Assembly: GCA_011089965.1 (NCBI GenBank)
Contig: JAANAU010000012.1
Coordinates: 33,262-97,261 of the forward strand
DNA from: Magnetococcales bacterium
GTDB lineage: Bacteria > Pseudomonadota > Magnetococcia > Magnetococcales > Magnetaquicoccaceae
Length of the DNA: 64,000 nt
Direction: 5' to 3'
Notes under the pieces: model-generated
Told to the model about the DNA's origin: nothing
What the model saw: the letters and a program-made list of their open reading frames with translations, nothing else
Database searches by the model: none
Translations under genes and position numbers: made by a program
Shown here: one piece after another, positions 20,418 through 30,081 of the stretch
Layout: the number at the start of each line of letters is the position of its first letter
How positions within the stretch are numbered: position 1 is the first letter of the stretch

Positions 20418-20636
20418 TTGAGTAAGGAAGATGTCATAGAGATGGAGGGGACAGTGATGGAGAATCTGCCCAATGCCATGTTTCGAGTGGAGCTGGAGAA
20501 CCAGCATAAGCTCTTGTGCCATATCTCCGGACGGATGAGAAAACACTATATCCGCATCCTGCCCGGGGACAAGGTCACGGTGCAACTGACCCCCTATGAT
20601 CTCACCAAGGGGCGCATTTCATACCGTCACAAGTAG
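20418..20636 (+). CDS. infA: Translation initiation factor IF-1, TTG start
   Basis: A 72-residue single S1/OB-fold protein with the standard sequence of IF-1 ([54 protein letters not shown]). It binds the 30S A site and helps initiation fidelity. Homology begins exactly at a TTG codon at 20418; the next in-frame ATG would delete the first eight conserved residues, so TTG is the true start. A GGGAG lies about nine bases upstream. Confidence 0.96.
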   Translation: MSKEDVIEMEGTVMENLPNAMFRVELENQHKLLCHISGRMRKHYIRILPGDKVTVQLTPYDLTKGRISYRHK

Positions 20637-20663
20637 TTTCTCTTGATCGATCTTTAGTCAGCC

Positions 20664-22580
20664 ATGAGCTACAACGCATCCCAGATCGAGGTTCTGGAAG
20701 GTCTGGAGGGGGTGCGTCGGCGTCCAGGCATGTACATCGGCGGGACCGATGAACAGGCCCTGCATCATCTCGTGGTGGAACTCCTCGACAATGCCACCGA
20801 TGAAGCCTCCTCAGGTCATGCCAATCGCATTCAGGTGACCCTGCGCAAAGACGGGGCGGTCGCGGTATGGGACAATGGCCGTGGCATCCCGGTCGATCCC
20901 TTGCCGCGCTCTCCCGACAAATCGGCTTTGGAGGTGATCATGACCACGCTCCATGCCGGTGGCAAATTCCATGACAAAGCCTATGAGACCGCCGGAGGAT
21001 TGAATGGGGTCGGGGTCTCGGTGGTCAATGCCCTGTCGGCCTGGACCGAGGTGGTGGTGGAGCGCGACGGGTTCCGCTGGCGGCAACGCTACGAACAGGG
21101 GCGGGCCGAATCCCCACTGGAACGGCTGGAGCCAACCCGCCGACACGGGACGCTGGTCACCTTTCTGCCGGATGGGGTGATCTTTCCCCAGACCCGTTTT
21201 GATCCGGAACGGTTGCAGGAGATGTGTCGCGCCAAAGCCTATCTGAATCGCGGACTCACGGTGATCCTGCGCGATGAGGGGCAGGGGAGCGAGCAGACCT
21301 TTCTCTATCCGGACGGGGTGCGGGATTTTGTGCGCGAGTTGGTTCCCGGGGATCTGAGGGTCATTCCGGAGCTGTTTCATGGTGCGGTGGAGCGGTTTGG
21401 CGAGGATGGCAAGGGCCGGTTGGAGTGGGCCATGGCCTGGACCGTGGAAGAGCGCGGGCGGACGTTGTTCTATTGCAATACCATTCCCAATCCTGAAGGC
21501 GGCGTGCACGAGACCGGTCTGCGTGCGGCCTTGCTGAAAGGGGTGCGGGAGTTTGCCGAAGCACGCAATCTGCTCCCCAAGGGGTTTGAACTGGCCCCGG
21601 AGGATGTGCTGGACGGGTTGAACGGGGTGTTGTCGCTGTTTGTTGCCAATCCCGAATTTGCCGGGCAGACCAAGGATCGGCTGACCAATGCCGGTGTGGC
21701 CCGACGGGTGGAGGCGATCATCAAGGATGCCCTGGATCACTGGTTGCACGGTGCCCCGGATCGGGCGAGCCGCCTGGTGGAGTTGGCGGTGGAACGGGCC
21801 AGGGAGCGTTTGAATCGCAAAAAGAATCAGACGCGCGTGGCGCGCAAGAGTGCCACCACCCGTTTGACCCTGCCTGGCAAGCTGACCGATTGCATCTCCA
21901 CGGATACCGGTGTCACCGAGTTGTTCATTGTCGAGGGGGATTCGGCAGGCGGATCGGCCAAGCAGGCGCGGGATCGGCATACCCAGGCGGTGTTGCCGTT
22001 GCGCGGCAAGATTCTCAATGTGGAGCAGGCCAATCTGGAGAAATTCGAGGCCAATGCCGAGATCAAAAACCTGATCACCGCCATTGGTGCCGAGCATGGA
22101 CGCGGTTTTGCGCTGGAACGGGTGCGCTATGGTCGGGTGATCATCATGACCGACGCGGATGTGGATGGTGCTCATATTGCCAGTTTGTTGTTGACCTTTT
22201 TCTATCGTCACATGGCACCGTTGATTCAGGCCGGACGGCTGTTCCTGGCCCAACCGCCGCTCTATCGCGTGGCGCATGGTGCGGAAACCCGTTATGCCCT
22301 GAATGATGCCACCAAAGATGCCATGGTCGCAGCCATCGTCAAAAAGCGGCCCAATGCCAAGGTGGAGATCTCCCGTTTCAAAGGGTTGGGGGAGATGGAT
22401 CCGGCGCAACTCCGGGATACCACCATGTCGCCCAAAACCCGGCATCTGGTGCGCGTGGTGGTGGATAATGTGTTGGACACGGATGATGTCTTTGATCGGC
22501 TCATGGGTAAACGACCGGCGGAAAGATTTCGGTTTATTCAGGAAAGAGCGCCGTTTGCACGGGATCATCTGGACATTTGA
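20664..22580 (+). CDS. parE: DNA topoisomerase IV subunit B
   Basis: A 638-residue type IIA topoisomerase ATPase subunit. The GHKL ATP site is in VVELLDNATDEA, DNGRGIPVD and GGLNGVGVSVVNALS. The TOPRIM part has IVEGDSAGGSAKQARDR and MTDADVDGAHIASLLLTFFYRHM, and it ends with the GyrB/ParE C-terminal FKGLGEMDPAQLRDTTM. The size and lack of a GyrB-specific insert favour ParE over GyrB. It decatenates daughter chromosomes together with ParC, which is not in the window. It starts 27 bases after infA. Confidence 0.92.
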   Translation: MSYNASQIEVLEGLEGVRRRPGMYIGGTDEQALHHLVVELLDNATDEASSGHANRIQVTLRKDGAVAVWDNGRGIPVDPLPRSPDKSALEVIMTTLHAGGKFHDKAYETAGGLNGVGVSVVNALSAWTEVVVERDGFRWRQRYEQGRAESPLERLEPTRRHGTLVTFLPDGVIFPQTRFDPERLQEMCRAKAYLNRGLTVILRDEGQGSEQTFLYPDGVRDFVRELVPGDLRVIPELFHGAVERFGEDGKGRLEWAMAWTVEERGRTLFYCNTIPNPEGGVHETGLRAALLKGVREFAEARNLLPKGFELAPEDVLDGLNGVLSLFVANPEFAGQTKDRLTNAGVARRVEAIIKDALDHWLHGAPDRASRLVELAVERARERLNRKKNQTRVARKSATTRLTLPGKLTDCISTDTGVTELFIVEGDSAGGSAKQARDRHTQAVLPLRGKILNVEQANLEKFEANAEIKNLITAIGAEHGRGFALERVRYGRVIIMTDADVDGAHIASLLLTFFYRHMAPLIQAGRLFLAQPPLYRVAHGAETRYALNDATKDAMVAAIVKKRPNAKVEISRFKGLGEMDPAQLRDTTMSPKTRHLVRVVVDNVLDTDDVFDRLMGKRPAERFRFIQERAPFARDHLDI

Positions 22581-22624
22581 GTCGATCTTTTTTATGATTG
22601 TTCTCTTACCTGCGGAGGGCATCG

Positions 22625-24013
22625 ATGGAGATCACCCGTTATGGATGGGGAAGGAGTGGGCAGACCGTGATCAAACGTGCAGTCGGAATCGCAGTGACAG
22701 TGTGTCTGTGGAGTGGTATGGCATGGGCTGCCCCGGAGGCCAATGATCCATTTGTGGCCGCGATGGAGGCGGCCCTGGGCAAAAATCCCAAGGTGGTTGG
22801 TGCTGCCGCCCAGTTGAGAAGTGCCATGGAACGTCTGCCCCAGGCGCGTGCCCAATTGAAACCCACGGTCGATTTCAATGCCTCTTTGACCCACAACCAC
22901 ATCTCCTGGAACTCCGGCGACTCCAGTGCCGATGCCAAGGTCTATGGTCTGTCGTTGACCCAGCCGCTCTACAATCCCAAGGCCATGGCCAATCTGCGGT
23001 TGAGCCGGCCCTTTGTGGCAGCCTCGGAACAGGATTTGCAAGCCGCGATCCAGGGGGTCTTTCTGGAGGCGGCCACCACGGTGGTCGAGGTGTTGCAGGC
23101 CCGCGAGGTGGTGCGTCTGGCCAAGAACAATCGTGAACTGTTGCAGCATCATCTGGATGCCACCCGTTCCCGTTTCAAGGTTGGCGAGATCACCCGGACC
23201 GATGTCAGTCAGGCCGAGGCCCGTCTGGCCCAGGCCGAGGCCACCCAGGTGCGGGCGGAAAACACTTTGGCCGTGAATCGGGCGCGCTTTCAGGAGGTGG
23301 TGGGCAGTGCCGTACCCGAAGGGTTGCGTTTGCCAGGTTTTCGGGAGCGGCTGGAAGATCTGACGTTGAGCGAATTGCAGATCCGTTCTGCCGACCGTCC
23401 GGAGCTGTTGGCCGCGTTGCTGCGTTCCAAGGTGGCAGAAGAGGATATCGAATTGAAACGGGCCGGGCATCTGCCCTCCATCTCCTTGAACGCCCGCGCC
23501 AACCGTTCCAATGACGAAGAGATTTCCGGGACCACCGATCCTCTCAACAAATATACCGTGGATGTGGGACTCTCGGTGCCGTTGTATGCCGGGGGCATGG
23601 TGGTGTCACAAACGGCTGAATCCGTGGCCCGCAAAGAGGCGCAGGATGCGGATCTGGAGCGGTTGCGTTTCCAGGTGAACCGTGAGGTGGCGTCGGCCCG
23701 TCTGGATCTCCACAGCGCACGCGCAGCCGACAAAGCCTTGGAAACCGCCTTGCGGGCAGCCAATGATGCGTTGGATGGGGTGGAGCGGGAATATCAGGTG
23801 GGAACGCGCACAGCCCTCGATCTGCTGGATGCCCGCAACGAAGCCTTTTCCGCGCAGACTGAACTGGCGAGAAGTCGTTTTGGCATCGTGTTGTCTGGGT
23901 TTCGTTTGTTGTATGCCGTGGGGCGTCTGAACCTGGACGCCTTGACCCTGAATGCTCCGCAACCCGGGGAGACCCCGACGGAGCAACCCAAGATGAAACT
24001 GGAGAAAAAGTGA
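22625..24013 (+). CDS. tolC: TolC-family outer-membrane channel protein
   Basis: A 462-residue protein with a signal peptide ending MAWAAP. Two OEP repeats follow: residues ~25-240 (PFVAAMEAALGKNPKVVGAAAQL, GLSLTQPLYNPKAMANL) and ~245-450 (VDVGLSVPLYAGGMVVSQTAES, RTALDLLDARNEAF). Length and the TRTDVSQAEARLAQAEA motif fit type I secretion TolC proteins. GGAGG lies upstream of the ATG. No membrane-fusion protein or ABC transporter gene adjoins it. The nifU-like gene starts at its stop codon, implying cotranscription. Confidence 0.9.
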   Translation: MEITRYGWGRSGQTVIKRAVGIAVTVCLWSGMAWAAPEANDPFVAAMEAALGKNPKVVGAAAQLRSAMERLPQARAQLKPTVDFNASLTHNHISWNSGDSSADAKVYGLSLTQPLYNPKAMANLRLSRPFVAASEQDLQAAIQGVFLEAATTVVEVLQAREVVRLAKNNRELLQHHLDATRSRFKVGEITRTDVSQAEARLAQAEATQVRAENTLAVNRARFQEVVGSAVPEGLRLPGFRERLEDLTLSELQIRSADRPELLAALLRSKVAEEDIELKRAGHLPSISLNARANRSNDEEISGTTDPLNKYTVDVGLSVPLYAGGMVVSQTAESVARKEAQDADLERLRFQVNREVASARLDLHSARAADKALETALRAANDALDGVEREYQVGTRTALDLLDARNEAFSAQTELARSRFGIVLSGFRLLYAVGRLNLDALTLNAPQPGETPTEQPKMKLEKK

Positions 24014-24237
24014 TGCGTGAGCAGGTGCAGAAGGTGCTGGATGAGATCCGTCCCATGTTGCAACGGGATGGGGGTGATGTGGAGTTGGTGGAGGTGACTC
24101 CGGACAATGTGGTCAACGTGCGGTTGCGCGGTGCGTGCGGCACCTGCCCGGGTGCCATCATGACCCTGAAGGGTGGGATTGAACGTCTGATGAAACAGCG
24201 GATCCCGGAAGTGGTTTCCGTGGAAAATGTACGCTGA
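24013..24237 (+). CDS. NifU C-terminal-domain Fe-S scaffold protein
   Basis: A 74-residue protein equivalent to the Nfu domain: VLDEIRPMLQRDGGDVELVEV, VNVRLRGACGTCPGAIMTLK with C42 and C45 as the CxxC that binds a [4Fe-4S] cluster at a dimer interface, and GIERLMKQRIPEVVSV. It acts in cluster delivery. ATG at 24013 abuts the tolC stop; a GTG at 24010 is an alternative. Confidence 0.92.
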   Translation: MREQVQKVLDEIRPMLQRDGGDVELVEVTPDNVVNVRLRGACGTCPGAIMTLKGGIERLMKQRIPEVVSVENVR

Positions 24238-24251
24238 CCATTGCTGGCACC

Positions 24252-24803
24252 GTGCGTTATCTTCCCTCCCCCCATGCGGACCAGCGACCGGATGGGGTTG
24301 TGATCGATCTGTTGGTGGTGCACGCCATCAGTTTGCCTCCCGGGGCTTTTGGCGGGCCGTTTGTGGATGATCTGTTCCTGGGGCGACTGGATCCCGAAGC
24401 CCATCCCGAATTCCGTCAATTGGCGGGATTGCGGGTTTCGGCCCATTTTCTGATTGATCGCACCGGTCAGTTGACCCAGTATGTCCCGGTCCATAAACGG
24501 GCCTGGCATGCAGGCAAGAGCGTCTGGCTCGGACGGGAGAATTGCAATGATTTTTCCGTGGGTGTGGAGTTGGAAGGGGTGGAGCATGGACGTTTCACGG
24601 TCGAGCAGTATGGACGTCTGGCCACGCTGGTGCGCACGCTCATGGAAGGGTTGCCCGCGTTGACCATGGAACGGATCGTGGGGCATCGGGACATTGCACC
24701 AGAACGCAAATGGGATCCGGGGAGTGGGTTTCACTGGGATCATTTCCGTGCCTTGTTGCACTGGACCACCCCTGATGACAAACACGCCTTGATCTGGGAT
24801 TGA
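24252..24803 (+). CDS. ampD: 1,6-anhydro-N-acetylmuramyl-L-alanine amidase AmpD
   Basis: A 183-residue cytoplasmic zinc amidase that removes the peptide from anhydro-muropeptides. It shows IDLLVVHAISLPPG (first zinc His), VSAHFLIDRTGQLTQYV, AWHAGKS, CNDFSVGVELEG and VGHRDIAPERKWDPGSGFHW (second His and Asp ligand). It has no signal peptide, consistent with AmpD rather than a periplasmic amidase. GTG start at 24252. The neighbouring mpl and upstream ampG complete a recycling set. Confidence 0.93.
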   Translation: MRYLPSPHADQRPDGVVIDLLVVHAISLPPGAFGGPFVDDLFLGRLDPEAHPEFRQLAGLRVSAHFLIDRTGQLTQYVPVHKRAWHAGKSVWLGRENCNDFSVGVELEGVEHGRFTVEQYGRLATLVRTLMEGLPALTMERIVGHRDIAPERKWDPGSGFHWDHFRALLHWTTPDDKHALIWD

Positions 24804-24920
24804 CCGGCACTCAATCTGGTTGGTCCTGTTTTTGGGGTTGATCCCCAAACCTTGCCAGGGGGAGATCTGCTCCTCTGGATTCCGGCAACACTCATTTTTA
24901 TAACGGTTCTGGTGCAGGCC

Positions 24921-26336
24921 ATGGTCAAGCACTTGCATATCATTGGCATCTGTGGAACGGCCATGGCTGGAATCGCGGCTCTGGCTCAGGAGAGCGGCTG
25001 GCGTGTGACCGGTTCGGATGCCGGGATCTACCCGCCGATGAGCGACTTCCTGGCTGCACGGGCCATTCCCGTGGTCGAAGGATTTCGACCGGACAATCTC
25101 CATCCGGTCCCGGATCTGGTGATCGTGGGCAATGCCATTTCGCGCGGCAATCCGGAGTTGGAAGCCTTGCTGGACTCGGGACTGCCCTATCTGTCTGCTC
25201 CGGAGTGGCTGCATGCCCATGTGCTTCAGGGGCGTCATCCGGTGGTGGTGACCGGCACCCACGGCAAAACCACAACCACCAGCCTGCTGGCCCGGGTCTG
25301 GGAAGAGGCCGGATGGCAGCCGGGATTTCTGATTGGCGGGATCCCCTTGGATTTTGAGGTCAGCGCCCGCGCTCCCCAGGGACCATGGGTCATGGTGGAA
25401 GGGGATGAATACGATACCGCCTTTTATGACAAACGACCCAAATTCCTGCACTACCGCCCCCGCACCCTGATTCTGCACAATCTGGAATATGATCATGCCG
25501 ATATCTACCCGGACCTGGAAGCGATCCGGGTGCAGTTCCGGTTGCTGTTGCGCACCGTGCCTGCGGCGGGTGTGGTGTTGGCCAATGGCGATGATCCGGA
25601 GATCGAGGCCTTGTTGGCCCATGCCCATTCGCGGGTGATCCGCTACGGTCTGGAGGGCGCGCATCCGTTCACGGCCCGCCTGGAACAGGAAGATGGCCAG
25701 GTCTGGACCTTGTTGCGGGAGGGGAGGCCGCTGTTTTCGGTCCGATGGGGGTGCACCGGGCGTCATAATGTCATGAACGGTCTGGCTGTGGCCGCAGCGG
25801 CTTTGTTCCATGGCATGGATCCATTGCGGATTCGCGATGGTCTGGCGGCTTTTCAGGGCGTGGCCAGACGTTTGCAGTTGCGCTTTGAAATTCAGGGGGT
25901 GGCGGTATATGATGATTTTGCCCATCACCCGACTGCGATCCAGACCACGCTTCAGGGATTGCGTGCCAGTGTCGGAGAGGCCCGCATCTGGGCCATCCTG
26001 GAACCCCGTTCCAACACCATGCGCCGCCGCATCCATCAGGAGCGTCTGGCCCCGGCTCTGGAGCTGGCGGATCGGGTGATTCTGGCCCGACCGGCAGCGC
26101 GCGGACTGGACGCTGCTGAGTTGTTGGATGTCGATGCCGTGGCTCACCGGATCAATCGTGCCCGTCCCCTGTCTGGTCAGGAGTCTTGTGCCGTGGTGGT
26201 TGCCGGGGCGACAGACACCCTGGAATACCTGCAAGAACGGCTGCGGCCCGGAGATCGGGTGGTTGTGATGAGCAATGGCGGGTTTGACGGTATTCACGAA
26301 CGGTTGCGGGTCATGTTGGTCTCCCGGGGCGGCTGA
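24921..26336 (+). CDS. mpl: UDP-N-acetylmuramate:L-Ala-gamma-D-Glu-meso-DAP ligase
   Basis: A 471-residue Mur ligase. It reattaches recycled tripeptide to UDP-MurNAc. It starts KHLHIIGICGTAMAGIAAL like Mpl, has the ATP loop VTGTHGKTTTTSLLAR, and GDEYDTAFYDKRPKF, LEYDHADIYP, and DDFAHHPTAIQTTL in the C-terminal domain. The shape HIIGICGT distinguishes Mpl from MurC. ATG at 24921 is chosen from the family start, although a longer frame opens at 24852. Confidence 0.94.
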   Translation: MVKHLHIIGICGTAMAGIAALAQESGWRVTGSDAGIYPPMSDFLAARAIPVVEGFRPDNLHPVPDLVIVGNAISRGNPELEALLDSGLPYLSAPEWLHAHVLQGRHPVVVTGTHGKTTTTSLLARVWEEAGWQPGFLIGGIPLDFEVSARAPQGPWVMVEGDEYDTAFYDKRPKFLHYRPRTLILHNLEYDHADIYPDLEAIRVQFRLLLRTVPAAGVVLANGDDPEIEALLAHAHSRVIRYGLEGAHPFTARLEQEDGQVWTLLREGRPLFSVRWGCTGRHNVMNGLAVAAAALFHGMDPLRIRDGLAAFQGVARRLQLRFEIQGVAVYDDFAHHPTAIQTTLQGLRASVGEARIWAILEPRSNTMRRRIHQERLAPALELADRVILARPAARGLDAAELLDVDAVAHRINRARPLSGQESCAVVVAGATDTLEYLQERLRPGDRVVVMSNGGFDGIHERLRVMLVSRGG

Positions 26337-26358
26337 TCATCCGAAGAGGTGTGCGACC

Positions 26359-26922
26359 ATGAGACAGGAAGGGAGTTTGGCCGGCAAATTTTTGATCGCC
26401 ATGCCCAGCCTCCGCGATGCCCATTTCGAGCGCGCGGTTCTGTTCGTCTGTTCCCACACCAGCGACGGAGCCTTGGGATTGGTGATCAACCAGCCGCATC
26501 CGATCTCCATGCATGAGATCATGCAACAGTTGGGACTGACCTGGCGTCGTTCGGATCAGCAGCCGCATGTCTTTCAGGGCGGTCCGGTGGCACTGGATCG
26601 GGGGTTCATCCTGTATGAGCGCAATTTTCCCTGCCCGGGTTATATCGAGGTGGAGAAGGGACTCTATTTGGGCACCAATCCGGACATCTTGCGTCATCTG
26701 GTCGATGCGCCTGGTGGACGGTTTCTGCTGGCTTTGGGGTATTCTGGTTGGGGTGCTGGCCAACTGGAAGCGGAATTGCGCAGCAATGCCTGGCTGGTGA
26801 GCGCACCGAATCGGGCCGTGTTGTTCGATGCCCCGGTTGTGGACCGCTGGGGGGCGGCTTTGCGCGGATTGGGGATTGATCCGGCCCTGCTGGCAGATCC
26901 GGGAGCGCACTTGATCAACTGA
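26359..26922 (+). CDS. YqgE/AlgH family protein
   Basis: A 187-residue UPF0301 protein: LAGKFLIAMPSLRDAHFERAVLFVCSH, GALGLVINQP, FQGGPVALDRGFILY and the C-terminal LALGYSGWGAGQLEAELRSNAWL. Its biochemical role is unresolved; the name AlgH comes from alginate regulation in Pseudomonas. It starts 22 bases after mpl, so it probably belongs to that transcript. Confidence 0.92.
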   Translation: MRQEGSLAGKFLIAMPSLRDAHFERAVLFVCSHTSDGALGLVINQPHPISMHEIMQQLGLTWRRSDQQPHVFQGGPVALDRGFILYERNFPCPGYIEVEKGLYLGTNPDILRHLVDAPGGRFLLALGYSGWGAGQLEAELRSNAWLVSAPNRAVLFDAPVVDRWGAALRGLGIDPALLADPGAHLIN

Positions 26923-26973
26923 ACACAGTCGGGGATTGTTGGAGACAATTTTTTTTACGGGATACCGATAGAG

Positions 26974-28464
26974 ATGATCCAACCATCCTGGCCGGATTTC
27001 CGGCAACTTGCCACGCAAGGCAATCTGATTCCGGTCTATCGTGAGATCATGGCCGATCTGGATACCCCGGTCTCTGCCTTTCTCAAGGTGGCCGGGGAGC
27101 AGCCGTATGCCTTTTTGCTGGAGTCGGTGCAGGGCGGGGAGAAGTGGGGACGCTACAGCATGATCGGATTGGATCCCATGGCCCTGTTCACGGTCTTTGG
27201 CCACACAGTCGAGATCCGGGAGCCGCGTACCGGAACGCATACCGTGGAAGAAGGGGATCCCATGGCCCTTTTGAAACGGTTCATGAGCCGCTTCCAGCCG
27301 GTGACAGTGGCTGGATTGCCCCGTTTCCACGGCGGTGCGGTTGGTTATTTCTCTTATGACATGGTGCGCTGTTTTGAGCGCATTCCGGATGCCAACCCCA
27401 ATGTTCTCGGGTGCCCGGATGCCCAGTTCATGCTGACCGATCTGACGCTGATTTTTGACAATCTGTTTGGCAAGCTCAAGGTGGTGGTCAATGTCTGGCT
27501 GGAGCCTGGAGTGGCTTTGGAGCCTCTGTATCGTCAGGCGCTGGAGCGTATCGATTCGGTGGTGGAACGGCTGAAAAACGGTGTGGCCCGGGTGGATCTG
27601 GATGGTGCTGGCGCGCCGGTCCAAGAGTCGGATTTTGTGCATGAGACCGAACGGGCGGTGTTTGAACAATCGGTGCGTCAGGCCAAGGAGTATATCCTGG
27701 CTGGAGACATCTTCCAGGTGGTGTTGTCGCATCGTCTGTCGATTCCCTTCACCCATCCGCCGGTGGCTTTGTACCGGGCGTTGCGGGCGACCAATCCGTC
27801 GCCGTATCTATACTTTTTGCGTTTGGGAGACTTTTCCATCGTGGGGTCGAGTCCGGAGATCCTGGTGCGCCAGGAGGGGCAGATCGCCACGGTCCGTCCC
27901 ATTGCCGGAACAAGACGCCGGGGAGCGGATGCTGCGCAGGATCTGGCCCTGGAACAGGAACTCCTGGCAGATCCCAAGGAGATCGCCGAACACATCATGC
28001 TGGTCGATCTGGGCCGCAACGATCTGGGCCGGGTGGCGGTCAACGGTACGGTCAAGGTCACGGAACAGTTTGTGGTGGAGCGTTACTCCCATGTGATGCA
28101 CATTGTTTCCAATGTCGAGGCCCGGCTCAAACCGGGTCTGGATGCCTTTGACCTGATTGCCGCCACCTTTCCCGCAGGCACGGTGAGCGGTGCTCCGAAG
28201 ATCCGCGCCATGGAGATCATCGACGAGTTGGAATGCTCCCGACGCGGTCCGTATGCCGGTGCGGTCGGATATCTCTCTTTTTCCGGCAACATGGATCTGG
28301 CCATCACCTTGCGTACTGCCGTCATCAAGGAGGGGCGGCTGTATGTGCAGGCTGGAGCCGGTGTGGTGGCCGACTCGATCCCGGAGCGCGAATATGAAGA
28401 GACCCGTGAAAAAGCACGGGCCGTCTTGCGCGCTGTGGATCTGGTGCAACGAGGCCTGGAGTGA
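26974..28464 (+). CDS. trpE: Anthranilate synthase component I
   Basis: A 496-residue chorismate-utilising enzyme that makes anthranilate with TrpG-supplied ammonia. Landmarks are [20 protein letters not shown] (the LLES tryptophan feedback region), [78 protein letters not shown] and [18 protein letters not shown]. It heads trpE-trpG-trpD-trpC. No leader peptide or attenuator was recognised in the 51 bases before it. Confidence 0.96.
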   Translation: MIQPSWPDFRQLATQGNLIPVYREIMADLDTPVSAFLKVAGEQPYAFLLESVQGGEKWGRYSMIGLDPMALFTVFGHTVEIREPRTGTHTVEEGDPMALLKRFMSRFQPVTVAGLPRFHGGAVGYFSYDMVRCFERIPDANPNVLGCPDAQFMLTDLTLIFDNLFGKLKVVVNVWLEPGVALEPLYRQALERIDSVVERLKNGVARVDLDGAGAPVQESDFVHETERAVFEQSVRQAKEYILAGDIFQVVLSHRLSIPFTHPPVALYRALRATNPSPYLYFLRLGDFSIVGSSPEILVRQEGQIATVRPIAGTRRRGADAAQDLALEQELLADPKEIAEHIMLVDLGRNDLGRVAVNGTVKVTEQFVVERYSHVMHIVSNVEARLKPGLDAFDLIAATFPAGTVSGAPKIRAMEIIDELECSRRGPYAGAVGYLSFSGNMDLAITLRTAVIKEGRLYVQAGAGVVADSIPEREYEETREKARAVLRAVDLVQRGLE

Positions 28465-28471
28465 GGACGCC

Positions 28472-29050
28472 ATGCTTCTACTGATCGATAATTATGACTC
28501 TTTTACTTACAACCTGGCGCAATATTTCGGGGAGTTGGGCGCTGAGGTGCAGGTTTTCCGCAACGATGTTCTCACCATCGAAGAGATTCAGGCATTGCGA
28601 CCCGACCATCTGGTGATCTCTCCTGGTCCGGGCAATCCGGATCAGGCCGGGATCACGTTGGAGGTGATCCGGCGTCTGTCAGGTCAGGTGCCGATACTGG
28701 GGGTATGTCTGGGTCATCAGGCCATTGGCCAGGCGTTTGGCGGTCAGGTGGTGCGTGCCCCGGAGTTGATGCACGGCAAGACCTCCTGGATCGAACACGA
28801 TGGCCGTGGTGTATTCAACGGGTTGCCCATGCCGTTTCGTGCCACCCGTTATCATTCGCTGGTGGTGGCGCGTGCCTCGGTGCCGGAGTGTTTGCAGGTC
28901 ACGGCCTGGACCGGGGATGGTTTGATCATGGGATTGCGTCACCGCACGCTCCCGGTGGAAGGGGTGCAGTTTCATCCGGAGTCGATTCTGACCGAGCATG
29001 GTCATGCATTGTTGTCCAACTTTTTGCGTGGTTCATCTGGATTGGTTTGA
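28472..29050 (+). CDS. trpG: Anthranilate synthase component II (glutamine amidotransferase)
   Basis: A 192-residue class I amidotransferase. It opens [18 protein letters not shown], has [11 protein letters not shown], nucleophile Cys79 in [11 protein letters not shown], and the His-Glu pair in [16 protein letters not shown]. It hydrolyses glutamine and channels ammonia to TrpE. Some bacteria use one such protein also for PabB (folate synthesis); no pabB is in the window. ATG at 28472 is seven bases after trpE. Confidence 0.96.
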   Translation: MLLLIDNYDSFTYNLAQYFGELGAEVQVFRNDVLTIEEIQALRPDHLVISPGPGNPDQAGITLEVIRRLSGQVPILGVCLGHQAIGQAFGGQVVRAPELMHGKTSWIEHDGRGVFNGLPMPFRATRYHSLVVARASVPECLQVTAWTGDGLIMGLRHRTLPVEGVQFHPESILTEHGHALLSNFLRGSSGLV

Positions 29051-29058
29051 GAGTGTCT

Positions 29059-30081
29059 ATGGAGATCAAAGAGTTGCTTGGTCGGGTGGTGTCTGGTCGT
29101 GATTTGATTCAAGACGAGGCCCGATGGATGATGGATCGGATCATGTCTGGCGAGATGAGTCAGGCGCAGATCGGAGCCTATCTGACTGCCTTGCGCATGA
29201 AGGGCGAAAGCGTGGAGGAGATCGCCGGGTCTGCCATGACCATGCGTGCCAAGGCCACACGGGTCGAGGCATCCGGTGTGGTCATCGACACCTGTGGTAC
29301 AGGTGGGGATGGCCTGGGAACCTTCAATATCTCCACAACCGTGGCGTTTGTGGTGGCCGCGTGCGGCGTGACCGTGGCCAAGCACGGCAATCGCGCCATC
29401 TCTTCCAAAAGCGGGTCCGCCGATCTGTTGGCCGCCTTGGGCGTGAAGATCGATTTGGAACCGGCAGGGGTGGAACGGTGTCTGCGCGAGGTGGGGATTG
29501 GATTTCTGTTTGCCCCACGGCATCACGGAGCCATGCGTCATGCCATGGCCCCGCGCCAGGAGCTGGGTTTTCGGACGCTGTTCAATCTCCTGGGACCACT
29601 GACCAACCCGGCAGGTGCCCGGCAGCAGCTTCTGGGGGTGTTTGACGGGCGCTGGGTGGAACCGTTGGCGCGTGCTCTGGGAATGCTGGGTTCGCACCGG
29701 GCCATGGTCGTGCATGGCGCGGATGGTCTGGATGAGATCACCACCACGACCTCCAGCCGGGTTGCCGAGTTGCACCCGGATGGCTCGGTAAGCTGTTATG
29801 ACCTGCATCCGGAAACCTTGGGCATGGATCTGGCCACTCCGGCCATGCTCGCGGGTGGTGATGCTGCGGACAATGCCGCACTGACCCGGCGCATCCTGGC
29901 CGGTGAAGCTGGTCCGCCACGCGACATCGTGCTGTTGAATGCCGGTGCTGCCTTGAAAGTGGCGGGTGTGGCCGACAGCGTGGCTGCCGGAATGGTGCTG
30001 GCTGCCTGCGCTGTGGATCAGGGCGCAGCCCAAGAGCGTTTGGACCGTTTGATCCATCTTTCCAACTCCCTGACTGCATGA
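29059..30081 (+). CDS. trpD: Anthranilate phosphoribosyltransferase
   Basis: A 340-residue enzyme converting anthranilate and PRPP to phosphoribosylanthranilate. Landmarks are VIDTCGTGGDGLGTFNIST (PRPP-binding), VAKHGNRAISSKSGSADLLAALG, FAPRHHGAMRH, FNLLGPLTNPAGA and GLDEITTTTSSRVAEL. The ATG at 29059 is eight bases after trpG. Its stop overlaps the trpC start (ATGA at 30078-30081). Confidence 0.96.
   Translation: MEIKELLGRVVSGRDLIQDEARWMMDRIMSGEMSQAQIGAYLTALRMKGESVEEIAGSAMTMRAKATRVEASGVVIDTCGTGGDGLGTFNISTTVAFVVAACGVTVAKHGNRAISSKSGSADLLAALGVKIDLEPAGVERCLREVGIGFLFAPRHHGAMRHAMAPRQELGFRTLFNLLGPLTNPAGARQQLLGVFDGRWVEPLARALGMLGSHRAMVVHGADGLDEITTTTSSRVAELHPDGSVSCYDLHPETLGMDLATPAMLAGGDAADNAALTRRILAGEAGPPRDIVLLNAGAALKVAGVADSVAAGMVLAACAVDQGAAQERLDRLIHLSNSLTA

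Noticed and set aside
24852..24920. N-terminal extension of Mpl with a hydrophobic segment
   Set aside because: Mpl is cytoplasmic and its family starts at the ATG at 24921; the upstream codons look non-coding.
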